In this document: positions 53,146 through 62,934 of the stretch, in pieces | How the letters are laid out: the number at the start of each line of letters is the position of its first letter | Numbering within the stretch: position 1 is the stretch's first letter | Assembly: GCA_026122225.1 (NCBI GenBank) | Contig: JANEZZ010000475.1 | Span: 1-64,000 of the forward strand | Direction of reading: 5' to 3' | DNA from: Heloderma charlesbogerti | Taxonomy: Eukaryota > Chordata > Lepidosauria > Squamata > Helodermatidae | DNA: 64,000 nucleotides | Program-made: the position numbers and the translations under genes | Notes under the pieces: generated by a model | What the model saw: only the letters and a program-made list of their open reading frames with translations | Database searches by the model: none | Told to the model about the DNA's origin: nothing

Positions 53146-53286
53146 CAGTGGAGGCTGGTGGTTCCAATGTCAGTGGGGCAGTGAATCCGCTCTGGGTTTC
53201 AGTCAGAACCAGCCAGAACTCTAAGGGAGCTATCCAAGGTGCTGAATGCAGAGCTCCACTGACATTGAAGCCACCAGCCTCCAGTG
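53146..53286. mobile_element. Foldback MITE (CAGTGGAGGCT family), second copy
   Basis: The left arm CAGTGGAGGCTGGTGGTTCC then AATGTCAGTGG is answered by CCACTGACATTGAAGCC and ACCAGCCTCCAGTG. It has the same ends and GGGTTTCAGTCAGAACCAG core as the copy at 11322-11481. Confidence 0.7.
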
Positions 53287-54365
53287 GTTGTCAAGATATA
53301 TATTATTACTGTTTTGACAGTTCGTTTTTCTTTAGTTTTGTTCCTTCTTGACCTTCCAACAAGCAGAAGGTAACAAGAATTAATCAAAGAAGAAGAAAAA
53401 CACAACTATGCCAAACTGGATTTTCCACTTCCTTTCACGTGCTGCTTTCAGCCTGCTGGTTTTATACCTTCCATGTGTGTGTGTTTTTTCCTCCCAAGTA
53501 GGATTCCTGAAGCTAAAAGAACTCCCTCCCAAAAAAAGATGACTTGTTGCCAGCTCCTCTCCCGATCCTCCCATCTATGGGAAGATGAATTTCTAAAAGA
53601 TGTCCCAGGGAGATCTCAGCTGTAGACATGAGAAGCACATTGGCCAAGGATGCAACTCATATGTTGTGTCCGGGTGGCAACTTCCTGCCAGGGCCTGCAT
53701 CAGAGGTCGGGGTCATCAAGTCAAGGCCCACACCCCAACTGGAGTCCCCATCTCTGACACACACACACACAGAACTCCCTCCCCCTCTTCCTCCTCCTCC
53801 TAGGCCTCCTCAGTTTTCACGTCTGCTCATCTGCCCTCTCCGATCAAGCAAGGAGTGACAAGAACCACCTCTATTCACCTTGCCCATTTAGGGTGACTGT
53901 GTGTCCTCTTTTACAGAGGACAATCCTCTATTTGAAGGCATCCTTTATTTGAAAGCCTGTCCTGTCTAAATCCAGTTTAAAGATAAATAACAGTGGCCCA
54001 TCAACTGTTGCCACCCAATCAGCAGTCTGAGCAAGGGGCCTACAGGTCACCCAGTCACAGTCTTCTGCACTATGGTAAGATGAACTGTATTTCTATTTTA
54101 ACTATAATAATTATTTCTAAATTTGCATCTAGACCTATCCATTATCATGTGTATGTTTAATGCAAATTGCTGTCCTCTTGTGTCCTTTAGGGGGGGATGC
54201 ATTTCCTCTCTTCTGGTGGGTCACAAGACCCCATCTTGTGATGACCCCATCTGCAAGTCAAATTCAGCTCTCTGTCCATGGGAGAGGTTTTTACAAGGCC
54301 ATTTTATATATGTTTACTCAGACATCAGTCCCATTAAGTTCAAGGGGAGTTATTCCTAGGTACAG
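53287..54365. other. No recognised gene; inverted GTGTCCTCTT words
   Basis: TTTAGGGTGACTGTGTGTCC at 53887 and GTCCTCTTGTGTCCTTTAGG at 54171 frame a possible diverged element. A CA run lies at 53757-53772. The rest is unassigned. Confidence 0.35.
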
Positions 54366-54709
54366 CAGGGGTGTTGAACTTCTTTCAACACGAGGACCAA
54401 AGTCAATATTAGAGAAGCTGTCAAGGGGCACATTGTAATGGTGGCATGGGTTGAAGGTGAAAGTGGTGGGGCCAACATTCCTAAACTACTAGCATATTTT
54501 AGCTTAAAGCTCTTACTGCCAGGAACCAAACTTTAAGAAAGGCATGTCAACCTTTTAGAATGGGGGGGGGGGACCAGGAAACCAATGAACAATAGGTGGT
54601 CTGGGAAAGGGGTGGAGCCAGAAGAAGGGGGCATGGCCAACTGGTGAATCCCAGATTGAGACCACAGTTGGCCCAGATTTGGACTGCAGGCCTGAGCTTC
54701 CACACCCTG
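54366..54709. mobile_element. 344-bp hAT-type MITE
   Basis: Starts CAGGGGTGTTGAACTTC and ends GCTTCCACACCCTG, inverted. The flanks AGGTACAG (54358-54365) and ATATACAG (54710-54717) match at 6 of 8, an aged 8-bp TSD. The interior TTAGCTTAAAGCTCTTACTG is shared with 49317. It also has a 10-G run at 54563. Confidence 0.7.
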
Positions 54710-54717
54710 ATATACAG

Positions 54718-55429
54718 GATTGTAGTCTTAAGCATGTACTTAACTATCCCCTTGAAATCAGTGGGATTTAAAAATGCTTAACTTTGGTTGGGTCATAGCT
54801 CCTGCTGATGCTCTGATAAAGGCAATATTCTGGGCTGTAGGCCACATGAACGAAACCAGAGGTGCGGGGAATCGTTATCGAGAGAATTGTAGCTGCAGAG
54901 AGGACTGAAGGCAAGGTTTCTTTAAGTCAGTGTTTTGCCGCTTTAAAATATTTGCTGGAGATAAATGTCAGAAGGATTTTGACATACTAGCTAAGGGGTC
55001 AGTGGAAAGAGGCCACATTTAACAGATAGGGAGTTCATTAATCAGACAACGGAGCAAAGCACATGACCAGGAGGAATCTCTGCCAGAGAAGAGTGGGTGA
55101 GACCTTTGGGCTAAAGTCTGTGTTTAGAAGATCCACTCCAGAGACAAGGAGAACAAACCAGGCAGCTTTCAGCCACGGGCATATTTTGAGAGGTGCAGAC
55201 CTAGCACTGTGAACTGATGTCTAAAAATATGAGCTCCATGCATTTATGTAATTCAAGATGAGCATGCAAAAGAGAACGTGCTCCACGCATTTCTATAATT
55301 GAGGATGAGAGTGCAAGAGCTCACAGTAGATCTCATCATATTGTCCCAGGGGTTCTCAAACATTGTCAAGATCTTATCTTGACAATAAATCATTGTCAGG
55401 AGTTATTAAATTTGGCCTCATCAGAACAT
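54718..55429. other. No recognised feature
   Basis: About 0.7 kb with no frame above 60 codons and no recognised repeat. Confidence 0.45.
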
Positions 55430-55604
55430 GTTTCTTTTAAAATGTTTTCATTGTTTTAACACGGTGTCTTATTCTTTTATCTTTGCTGTTCACCGCTCCG
55501 AAATCTTTCCATGTGGAGTGGTATATAAATATTGTAAATGAATGAATGAAAGAAAGAAAGAAAGAAAGAAAGAAAGAATAAATAAATAAATAAATAAATA
55601 AATC
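55430..55604 (+). mobile_element. L2-like LINE 3' tail with microsatellite
   Basis: TCATTGTTTTAACACGGTGT and TTCACCGCTCCGAAATCTTT then GTGGAGTGGTATATAAAT, followed by (GAAT)n, (GAAA)n and (TAAA)n at 55540-55604. This is the uninterrupted counterpart of the tail at 20650-20970. Confidence 0.75.
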
Positions 55605-55605
55605 T

Positions 55606-55765
55606 CAAGATCATCCAGTGAAACTGACAGTTGACAGGAGATTCAGGACAGGTATATGCTGTTCTTCACACAATACATAATTTATGGGATTTCACTGCTA
55701 CGAGATGTGGTGGCTCGGACGGCTTTAAAAGGGAGGCTAGAAAGATATGAAGAATCAGGGCCAAA
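55606..55765 (+). mobile_element. CR1 fragment, sense
   Basis: AGATCATCCAGTGAAACTGA, GACAGGAGATTCAGGACAGG and CTTCACACAATACATAATTT are the CR1 C-terminal region seen at 29590. It is cut off by the antisense CR1 that follows. Confidence 0.65.
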
Positions 55766-55767
55766 CT

Positions 55768-56816
55768 CATAGAATCACAGAATAATAGAATCGTAGGGTT
55801 GGCCTGGTGTGCTATGGTCCGTGGGGTCACGAAGAGTTGGACATGACTTAATGACTGAACAACAACAAGGGTTGGGAGGGACCAACAAGACCATTGAGTC
55901 CAACCCCCTGCTCAATGCAGGAGTCCACGTCAGAGCATCCCTGACAAGTGGCTGCCCAGCCTCATCTTGAATGCCTCCAGTGTGGGAGAGCCCACCACCT
56001 CCCCAGGAAATTGGTTCCATTGTCATATTGCTGGAACAGTCAGGAAGTTTTTCTGATGTTCAGCCGGAATCTGGCTTCCTGTAACTTGAGCCCATTATTC
56101 TGTGTCCTGCACTCTGGGATGATCGAGAAGAGATCCTGGCCTTCCTCTCTGTGACAACCTTTCAAGTACTTGAAGAGTGCTATCCTATCTCCCCTCAGTC
56201 TTCTCTTCTCCAGGCTAAACAGGCCCAGTTCTTTCAGTCTCTCTTCATAGGGCTTTGTTTCCAGTCCCCTGATCATCTTCGTTGCCCTCCTCTGAACCCT
56301 CTCCAGCTTGTCTGTATCCTTCTTAAAGTGTGGCACCCAGAACTGGACACAGTACCCCAGATGAGGCCTAACCAGTGCTGAGTAGAGGGGAACTAGTACT
56401 TCCCAGGATTTGGAAGCTGTGCTTCTATTAATGCAGCCCAAAAGAGCATTGGCCTTTATTGCAGCCACATCCCATGGTTGGCTCATATTCAGCTTGTGAT
56501 CTACAACAATTCCAAGATCCTTCTCGCTTGTCGTGTTGTTGAGCCACGTATCCCCCATCTTGTAACTGTGCATTTGGTTTCTTTTTCCTAAGTGCAGAAC
56601 TTGGCATTTCTCCCTATTAAATGTCATTCTGTTGTTTTCTGCCCAGCGCTCCAGTCTATCAAGATCACTTTGAATTCTGTTTCTGTCTTCCAAAGTATTA
56701 GCTATCCCGCCCAATTTTGTGTCATCTGCAAATTTGATCAGCATTTCCTGCACCTCCTCCTCCAAGACATTAAAGCTACACATTATGTTAGTCACAGGAC
56801 TGGATAAGTGTGCCAA
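55768..56816 (-). mobile_element. CR1 LINE (antisense) with a long intact reverse-transcriptase frame
   Basis: An uninterrupted minus-strand frame of 258 codons (56816-56040) begins in sequence encoding VTNIMCSFNVLEEEVQEMLI and contains the catalytic box KFADDTKLGG, WAENNRMTFNREKCQVLHLG, SEKDLGIVVDHKLNMS, YSALVRPHLGYCVQFWVPHF and FSLEKRRLRGDRIALFKYLK. It therefore covers the reverse-transcriptase palm from motif C onward to the C-terminus. Upstream domains are truncated. The 3' UTR is split by a 65-bp BovB end. The intact frame suggests a relatively young copy. Confidence 0.92.
55803..55867 (+). mobile_element. 65-bp BovB 3'-end insertion
   Basis: CCTGGTGTGCTATGGTCCGT, GGGGTCACGAAGAGTTGG and ACTTAATGACTGAACAACAA is the BovB 3' end. 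It is flanked by exact copies of AGGGTTGG (55795-55802 and 55868-55875), an 8-bp TSD. It interrupts the CR1 3' end. Confidence 0.92.
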
Positions 56817-56999
56817 ACCTGTCCACTTTCAGTTTTGAGAAAAAGTAATTGTTCCCGATTGGGCTGCTGTGCCAATTTTTACTGAAAAATCACCCCCTAA
56901 CTGGCTGCAGTTTGCTCCTGAAGGTTCTGTTTGCAGTAATCAGCACTTTGGCAGGCAAGAAGCAGCCAGGTGGGAGCAATTTTCCCACCTTTTATATTG
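56817..56999. other. No recognised feature
   Basis: Unassigned sequence upstream of a LINE tail. Confidence 0.4.
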
Positions 57000-57106
57000 T
57001 ATTTAATGTTTTAACTTCTGTAAACCACCCAGAGAGCTTTGGCTATGGGGCGGTATAGAAGTACAATCGATCAATCAATCGATCAATGGATCGATCAATC
57101 AATAAT
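57000..57106 (+). mobile_element. LINE 3' tail, sense
   Basis: TTCTGTAAACCACCCAGAGA and GCTTTGGCTATGGGGCGGTA then an (ATCA/ATCG)n microsatellite to 57104. Antisense fragments of the same tail are at 23141 and 45203. Confidence 0.7.
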
Positions 57107-57205
57107 TTTCTGCAAAAAACCATCATGGAGTCCTGATCTAGATCAGATGCATATTCCAGATTTGGCCCCTGCAGCTGTTTTTCCTCCAAAATAAAAGTGA
57201 CCAGG

Positions 57206-57745
57206 TGTCAGGAGTGCTCTGGTGGCCTCTCCCAGTAGATTCCAATAGCCAACTCAAGACACAGACAAAAGGATTTATTTTCAAAGCTTTAATCGTTTTA
57301 CAACTTAATGACTCTTTCAGATGCTAATCACCAGCGACTCAAGAAAGGAACAGCAGGGTGGCCTAAGCTTCAAGTAGTCAGTTGATCCCCATTTGAAAGA
57401 GAGTCACTTGAAGACCCAGAACTTATGGGCTAGGGAGAGATCCTCCCTCTTTCCCTTGGGTCCATGAGAGGCGGCCATTGCTTGCACACCAAACAGGTGC
57501 TATGCCTCCTTTCCGCAACCTCCATCGCTCGTCGCTCTTTGCATCTGCGTCGAGCATCTAAGAAACCCCCCTCCCACATTCCCTCACTGCCAGGGTCACT
57601 ATCTATCTCAGGAATGCGGGCAGGAGGAATCTCTACCAGATGCTGAGCCTGGGAGGGATGAGCTGGCCCCTCTCCCACAGACAGCTGTTCCTCCTCAGAA
57701 TCCAAACTGCTCTGAGGCTCTCTGGGCTCCGTTTCCACCCTGACA
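57206..57745 (-). mobile_element. Solo LTR, minus strand
   Basis: On the + strand it starts TGTCAGGAGTGC and ends CCACCCTGACA. The flanks are exact copies of CCAGG (57201-57205 and 57746-57750), a 5-bp TSD. The minus-strand orientation is set by AATAAA (antisense TTTATT at 57271-57276) near one end and by a 102-codon minus frame (57738-57430) that starts almost at the LTR edge and includes EPQSSLDSEEEQLSVGEG, then a basic DARRRCKERRAMEVAERR stretch. No internal region is present. Confidence 0.85.
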
Positions 57746-57889
57746 CCAGGTTAAGCACACGTGTTTGAACACATGACTAAGGTAACGTGAAGTCTGGCTC
57801 TAAATTAGCAATCCTAAACACACTTACTAGGAAACAAGCCCTACTGAGCATAGAATTGCTTCCGAGCAGATATGCGTAGGGTTGTGCTG

Positions 57890-58592
57890 TAAGTCTATCA
57901 ATGGCTACTATTTGTGATGACTGTACAGGGCCTCCATTTTGAGAGGAAGTATGCCACTTAATATCAGTTACTAGGGAGCAACAACAGGGGAGGACTATAG
58001 TGCTCATGTCCTGTTTGTGACATCCCATTGGTGCATCTGGATGGCCACCCTGAAGTAGGGATGGCGTGGGCTCCTGATTCCATCTGGGAATCTGGCAGAA
58101 CCGCCCCTGCCTGCACCCTCGAGCCCCGCTCACTGAGCCCCTGCCCCTGGTCGCCCCCTGCCCACACTCGGTGAAGCAAATGTGCATATCCGCGTATGCA
58201 AAAATGCACATTTTTTGAATGTACATATTTGCTTATGCGCAAAAATGCTCATTTTTGTGGAAAGGCATTTTCGCACATACACAAATGTGCACATTCAGAA
58301 GAATGCGTATTTCCGCACATATGCAAATATGCACACGTTGCAATCACCATTTTATTTTTCAGGAAATTGCGACCACAGAGCTCGCCGAGGCTGCCAGAGT
58401 GAGTGCGGGCTGCTCGCCGAGCATGGGGGAGGGCTCAAGCAAAGTCCGGGGACCTGTGAGCGGGGGCAGGGGCTGCGTGGGCACCTGGAGAACCCAGACA
58501 GGGGTGGGTTCACACTTCCCTCCCCTGAAGTAAGTAGATGCTAGACTAGGTAGGTCTTCGGTCTGATTCAACAAGGCTCTTACGTTCTTAAA
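57890..58592 (+). mobile_element. CR1 LINE 3' end (sense) split by a hAT-type MITE
   Basis: CR1 sequence is at 57890-58055 (AGTCTATCAATGGCTACTAT, GGGGAGGACTATAGTGCTCA, TGTCCTGTTTGTGACATCCC) and resumes at 58531-58592 (TAGATGCTAGACTAGGTAGG, TCTGATTCAACAAGGCTC, TTACGTTCTTA). It is the same 3' UTR as at 49850. Confidence 0.8.
58056..58522. mobile_element. 467-bp hAT-type MITE inside CR1
   Basis: Starts TAGGGATGGCG and ends CACACTTCCCTC. It is flanked by exact copies of CCCTGAAG (58048-58055 and 58523-58530), an 8-bp TSD. The interior is AT-rich with many GCAAATGTGCATAT and AAAATGCACATTTT-type inverted words (58165-58335), flanked by GC-rich arms (CTCGAGCCCCGCTCACTGAG against GAGCTCGCCGAGGCT). 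Confidence 0.85.
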
Positions 58593-58739
58593 CACCCACC
58601 ATTAGCCCCATCCCAGTTTGAGCCTCCTCAGGTGTAGCCAACATTCAGCGACTCAGGAAAGACCTGGTTTCTCCTGAGTTTTCTTCCCCAATGTGATGTC
58701 CTTGGCCACACCCACCCTTGTTCTTAGCCTGCAGATGAG
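58593..58739. other. No recognised feature
   Basis: Unassigned sequence. Confidence 0.4.
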
Positions 58740-58850
58740 GAGAAAGGGAAATTGAGAGAGAAGGAGTGGCTGTGGTGGGATTTGAACTAGGGACTTCTCC
58801 AACTCAGAGTTTTAGCCATTATACTACTCCAGCTCTTCATAGGTTTGCTC
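58740..58850 (-). mobile_element. Possible tRNA-derived SINE head, antisense
   Basis: GGTGGGATTTGAACTAGGGA then TTTTAGCCATTATACTACTC is the antisense layout of a B box and A box with spacing as in tRNA-derived SINEs or MIR. The remaining body is diverged. Confidence 0.45.
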
Positions 58851-59878
58851 TCCTCTGATACTTTTTACTGATTGGCTCCCATTCTAGGAGATGAATGTCG
58901 GGCTTCAAAGGTTATTTCACAAGGAACAGTCAAGATCTTTGAATTATTGAGGTTAATGGAACTGCATCTACTTCTACCAGGGTTGAATTTGGTGCTGTCT
59001 TGTCTTACCTGACAAAAAAAGAGGTGTGGGGGGGGGGACTTGGGAGCATGAGATGCTCTGGCTTTCTCTGGCATTCAATTATTCAAGAGCTGCCTTTACA
59101 ATTTAGGTTACAGAGTTGATGTGGATTTCAGAGCATGGGCTCGGTCTTGATAAATCCAAACAGGGAATGACTGTGCCTTTGTTTCTTGTTATCGTTTTTT
59201 CCCATGCACGTGTCTGCAACCTCTGGAAGTTTCCATTTAATACTTCACTCCTGGAAGTTGATGCAACTACTGGGCTGAATCAGTCTGTGCTGTGTGTGGG
59301 TGGGGGGTGGGGGGTGGGTGTCGGGGGTGTAGGAGAGCTCGGGCTTGCAGGCTCAAAGCAGTGGGACTTTTTGATTAGCAGGCATGAAGACATCATCTGC
59401 TGCCTCCCCACACACACCTCAAACTGCTCTGTCTTCTTTGTGTTTATCTGCAATCCTCACTGTAGCTGGGGGAAAATGGATAATCCCAGCGACTATATAT
59501 TGTGCTGAGCTATCTCTGTTGCAATGCAACGTCTTTGGGGGCGGCTTGGTCTTGAATGGGCAATTGAGACCCATTGGCTTTACAAAAGACCTACAAAAGA
59601 CATATAAAATATGCACAGGGAGAGATGGATCAGCCCAGCTGCCTGCATTTTTGGACCTTCCTTGAGGGCATGGCTATGAAGACTGTTATGATGAGTGACT
59701 GCATTTCAGAGTTTCCCACTCCACCGCTGGCTGGCTGGCGGGTTCACTTCCCAGGTTGATGCTACTAGCGTTGGGTGTTCTCTGTAGGTTGCCCAGTTGT
59801 CACAATGCTCAGAGGCATCATAGATCAATGGGTGGAGCCTGAGGAGATAGGATGGAGCCTGTGGTCTCAGGAAATGTC
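58851..59878. other. No recognised gene
   Basis: A poly-G run lies at 59030-59038 and a GGGTGGGGGGTGGGG-type run at 59298-59330. The 130-codon frame at 59116-59508 has no recognisable domain, and its codons cross the G-rich run. I see no element I can name. Confidence 0.4.
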
Positions 59879-60450
59879 TGTCAGGATTGATTCTGAGCAT
59901 ATGGAGATAGTTAGCAGTTCAGATTCAGAAGGGGAACAGCCAGAACCAGGGGAGGCATCTTCCCGATCGAGTTCAGATATGGATAGGCATGCTTCTCAGG
60001 AGGTTAGCACCCAGATGGCTGGGCCCGAAGCCCCCCCCATCTTTCCCACCTCTGTGAGAACCCAGGAGGAGGAGGAGAGTGTGGGGTGTAACCTGAGGGA
60101 TGCTAGACTGCAACGCAGACTGAAGCAGGCAAAGTTAGAGGTTGAGCTCAGACCATTGACCTGGTTGGCTATGCGTGAGGGTTGACGTAGGGGAGCATCA
60201 CTGGAAGGGATGGGCATCCCTCCCTAAGTTATTCTAGCCAGCAAGTCTTGTTTCAAACTGCCGGCACCGGCACCATCGGCACCATCGTAGCTCCCATTTG
60301 GATCCCCTGCTGTCATTCCTTTGTGGCCTGAGAGTCTTCAAGGATTTGCATCTGTAATGAACCTGTTGATAGTGAATTAAAGGAATGAGACTGAAGCCTC
60401 TCTTCTTGTGTGTGTGCATGAGGAAGGAAGGGGAGCAAGGGAACATGACA
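59879..60450 (+). mobile_element. Solo LTR with a 100-codon frame
   Basis: Starts TGTCAGGATTGATTC and ends GGGAACATGACA. The flanks are exact copies of ATGTC (59874-59878 and 60451-60455), a 5-bp TSD. From its first bases a frame runs to the stop at 60183-60185 with EIVSSSDSEGEQPEPGEA, then QEEEESVGC and a basic LRDARLQRRLKQAKLE stretch. The frame resembles in order and character the one in the LTR at 57206. GAATTAAAGG near 60373 is the nearest thing to a polyadenylation signal. No internal region is attached. Confidence 0.85.
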
Positions 60451-60455
60451 ATGTC

Positions 60456-61088
60456 ATGTGGACATGGGTCAGGGAGGAGCCAGTCTGTGCCTAGTCGTTC
60501 AGGGTGGAGCCTGATGAACCTGGAGAGACAGCCAGGACCAAAAGTGATTTAAGCCAAGCAGACAATGGCCCTCGGTTCTGTCAACTCACCCTGGCATATT
60601 AATCCTTCCCCCTTGAGGACCTGAGCAGGCGACCAAGAACCTGAAACATCAGGTCAAATCACGAGACATGCCAGCCCTCGTTTCCTGCTGCCCTGCCCTG
60701 CTTATGATTGCTTGTGGTCTTCTCACCCTGTCTATAATTAGCAAAGAAGATTATGGGAAGATAAATTCAGGCCCGTACCACTTCCCATCCTAGTAGTCAG
60801 GTCTGTGCTTGAGACAAACCAGAGCCTTCCCATTCTTTTAGACTCTGAAACAGGTGCCTAAAGGGAAGCTGCCAAAGGGCTGTAGCACCGAAGGGCAGCA
60901 CCAAAAGGACACTGTTGTGGATACTCCCTTTGTTGGGCATCTCTACACCAGCCTAAAATCCTGCATGTAAAACGGGGCTTTCTGCTTCCATTTTAAATGC
61001 AGGATCATGACAACTCCCTTTTTCATGCTCTTCCCTTCCCTCTTCCCCTTCCCCCTCCTTCTCCCCATATCTGAGTCTTCCATTACCT
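60456..61088. other. No recognised feature; possibly an older LTR host
   Basis: GGGTGGAGCCTGAGGAGAT before the solo LTR and GGGTGGAGCCTGATGAACC after it are alike, so the LTR may sit in a repeat-containing region. The rest is unassigned. Confidence 0.35.
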
Positions 61089-61089
61089 T

Positions 61090-61740
61090 ATAGAATCATA
61101 GCACCATAGAATAGTAGGGTTGGAAGGGCCCTATAAGATCATCGAGTCCAACCCCCTCTCAATGCAGGAATCCAAGTCAAAGCATCCCTGACAAGTGGCT
61201 GTCCAGCTTCATCTGGAATGCCTCCAGCGTGGGAGAGCCCACCACCTCCCCAGTAATTGGTTCCATTGTCATATTGCTGGAACAGTCAGGAAGTTTTTCC
61301 TGATGTTCAGCCAGAACCTGGCTTCCTGTCACATTATTCCGTGTCCTCATTCTGGGATGATCGAGAAGAGATCCTGGCCTTCCCCTCTGTGATAACCTTT
61401 CAAGTACTTGAATAGCGCTATCACATCTCCCCTCAGTCTTCTCTTCTCAGGGCTAAACATGCCCAGTTCTTGCATTCTCTCTTCATAGGGCTTTGTTTCC
61501 AGTCCCCAGATCATCTTCATTGCCCTCCTCTGAACCCTCTCCAGTTTGTCTGCATCCTTCTTAAAATACAGTGCCCAGAACTGGACACAGTACTCCAGAT
61601 GAGGCCTAAGCAGTGCTAAGTAGAAGGGAACTAGTACTTGACGTGACTTGGAAGTTATATGTGTTTCTATTAATGCATCTTTCATTGATCTCGCTCCTCT
61701 TCTTGCCACTTTAACTCTTTTCACAGAGGAAACTGAAGTG
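61090..61740 (-). mobile_element. CR1 LINE, antisense
   Basis: The 3' end is ATAGAATCATAGCACC then GTAGGGTTGGAAGGGCCC. The minus-strand frame 61778-61347 encodes LVPFYLALLRPHLEYCVQFW, KMIWGLETKPYEERMQELG and FSPEKRRLRGDVIALFKYLK. It covers the C-terminal reverse-transcriptase region and 3' UTR only. Confidence 0.88.
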
Positions 61741-62104
61741 GAACAAAATGGAGGAATTTGATAGCTCATTATCTGCAATCAATTGAGAAAGGGAACAAAG
61801 GGAGGGTCACAGCAGGGTCACAGCGTCATATAAAGAGCCAGCAAACTTCCATGAAGGAGCAAATTGAATCGCAGGATAAGAGCTCCGTGTGAAGGAGCCC
61901 GTTGTCTCTTTTCCCTCTTTTCTTTGTACAGGTCAGAAAAGACGGGTCAGGATGGGGAATTTATAAAAACGCAGCCAAGGAAAGAGTAGTGCTAGGCAGA
62001 GAACTGGGTGAGTGGGACTGAGATGGGAAAGACAAATAAGCAGGTATGAATACTCAAGTATGAATACTGAAGGCCTATATGAGTACTTTGTTCCAAGTCA
62101 CTAA
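61741..62104. other. No recognised feature
   Basis: Unassigned sequence upstream of a SINE fragment. Confidence 0.4.
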
Positions 62105-62250
62105 ACTGGCTCAGTTACCCTCACCCATTTTATCCATTTTATCCTGTGAGGTAGGCTAGGCTGAGTGAGTGGCCAAAGGTCACCCCAGTGGGATTTATGG
62201 CTGAGTGAGGTATTGAACGTGGGTCTCCCCAGGCCGAGTCTAACACAGTG
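62105..62250 (-). mobile_element. Diverged Sauria- or MIR-type SINE, antisense
   Basis: ATTTTATCCTGTGAGGTAGG, GTGGCCAAAGGTCACCCC, ATTTATGGCTGAGTGAGGTA and TTGAACGTGGGTCTCCCC follow the order of the antisense SINE body and B box at 32440-32570. It is more diverged than the other copies. Confidence 0.55.
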
Positions 62251-62484
62251 CAATGCTAAGCATGTATGTGCCAAAGTAAGTTCCATTGGGTTCGATAGAA
62301 CTTAAAGTGTATATAGAATTGCAGCCTAAAGCTTCTATTAGTTTTTGTGGGAGGAAAGACAGGTACAGATGCTGTTCCAGTCTTTTTTTATTTCCCTCTG
62401 TGGAGCTAGCTGCAGCTTTAGGTGGGGCATAGGCTATTTATAATGGGGGAAAGCATAGGCATAAGGATTTAAATGCCTTCTCTG

Positions 62485-62930
62485 TAGGGATGTCAGAGAA
62501 TTCCACGACGGATCTCGGTGAGGCCGAATGCCAGTGCATTCGACCCCCCGAAATCCATCGCGGAACGGCCTGCCACCCCCCCCCCGCTCCCCGCAGATCC
62601 CCCCCGGGATGAGACTTACCTGGGGCGGATGTTCTGGACAGCAGTGGCTCCAGCGGCAGCTTCGGCAGTGGCAGCGGCAGCGGCGGCTGGTCTTCTGACC
62701 GGCTACCGCCACCACCATTTGCAGTCTGTGTCTTTTCTTTTTCATTTTTCCCCCCATAGACGTGATAGGCTATGTAAAGACTTACATAGCCTATCACGTC
62801 TGGGTTTAAAAAAAAAAAAGCATACGCAAATGGCGGTGGCTATGGCTGCCACCATTTGCGTTCCTTATTTTTCGCCATCTTAGTCTACGTCAATATTTAC
62901 GTAGACTAAGATGAAGAAAAGAAAGGGGAA
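62485..62930. mobile_element. hAT-type element with internal palindromes, right end missing
   Basis: Starts TAGGGATGTCAGAGAATTCC and contains GTGAGGCCGAATGCCAGTGC. Palindromes include GTGATAGGCTATGTAAA against TTACATAGCCTATCAC (62762-62799), AAATGGCGGTGGC against GCTGCCACCATTT (62827-62857) and CTTAGTCTACGTCAA against TTACGTAGACTAAG (62879-62911). It is the 34806 family in the opposite orientation. The far end is lost at the junction with CR1. Confidence 0.8.
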
Positions 62931-62934
62931 TGCA

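Noticed and set aside
57430..57738. 102-codon minus-strand frame as a host zinc-binding protein (CLVCKQW)
   Set aside because: It lies entirely within the solo LTR at 57206-57745, and one CxxC pair is not enough for a domain call.
59775..60185. 136-codon frame as a host gene
   Set aside because: Most of it lies inside a solo LTR bounded by exact 5-bp duplications, and related frames occur in other LTRs. The part upstream of 59879 is outside the element and unrelated.
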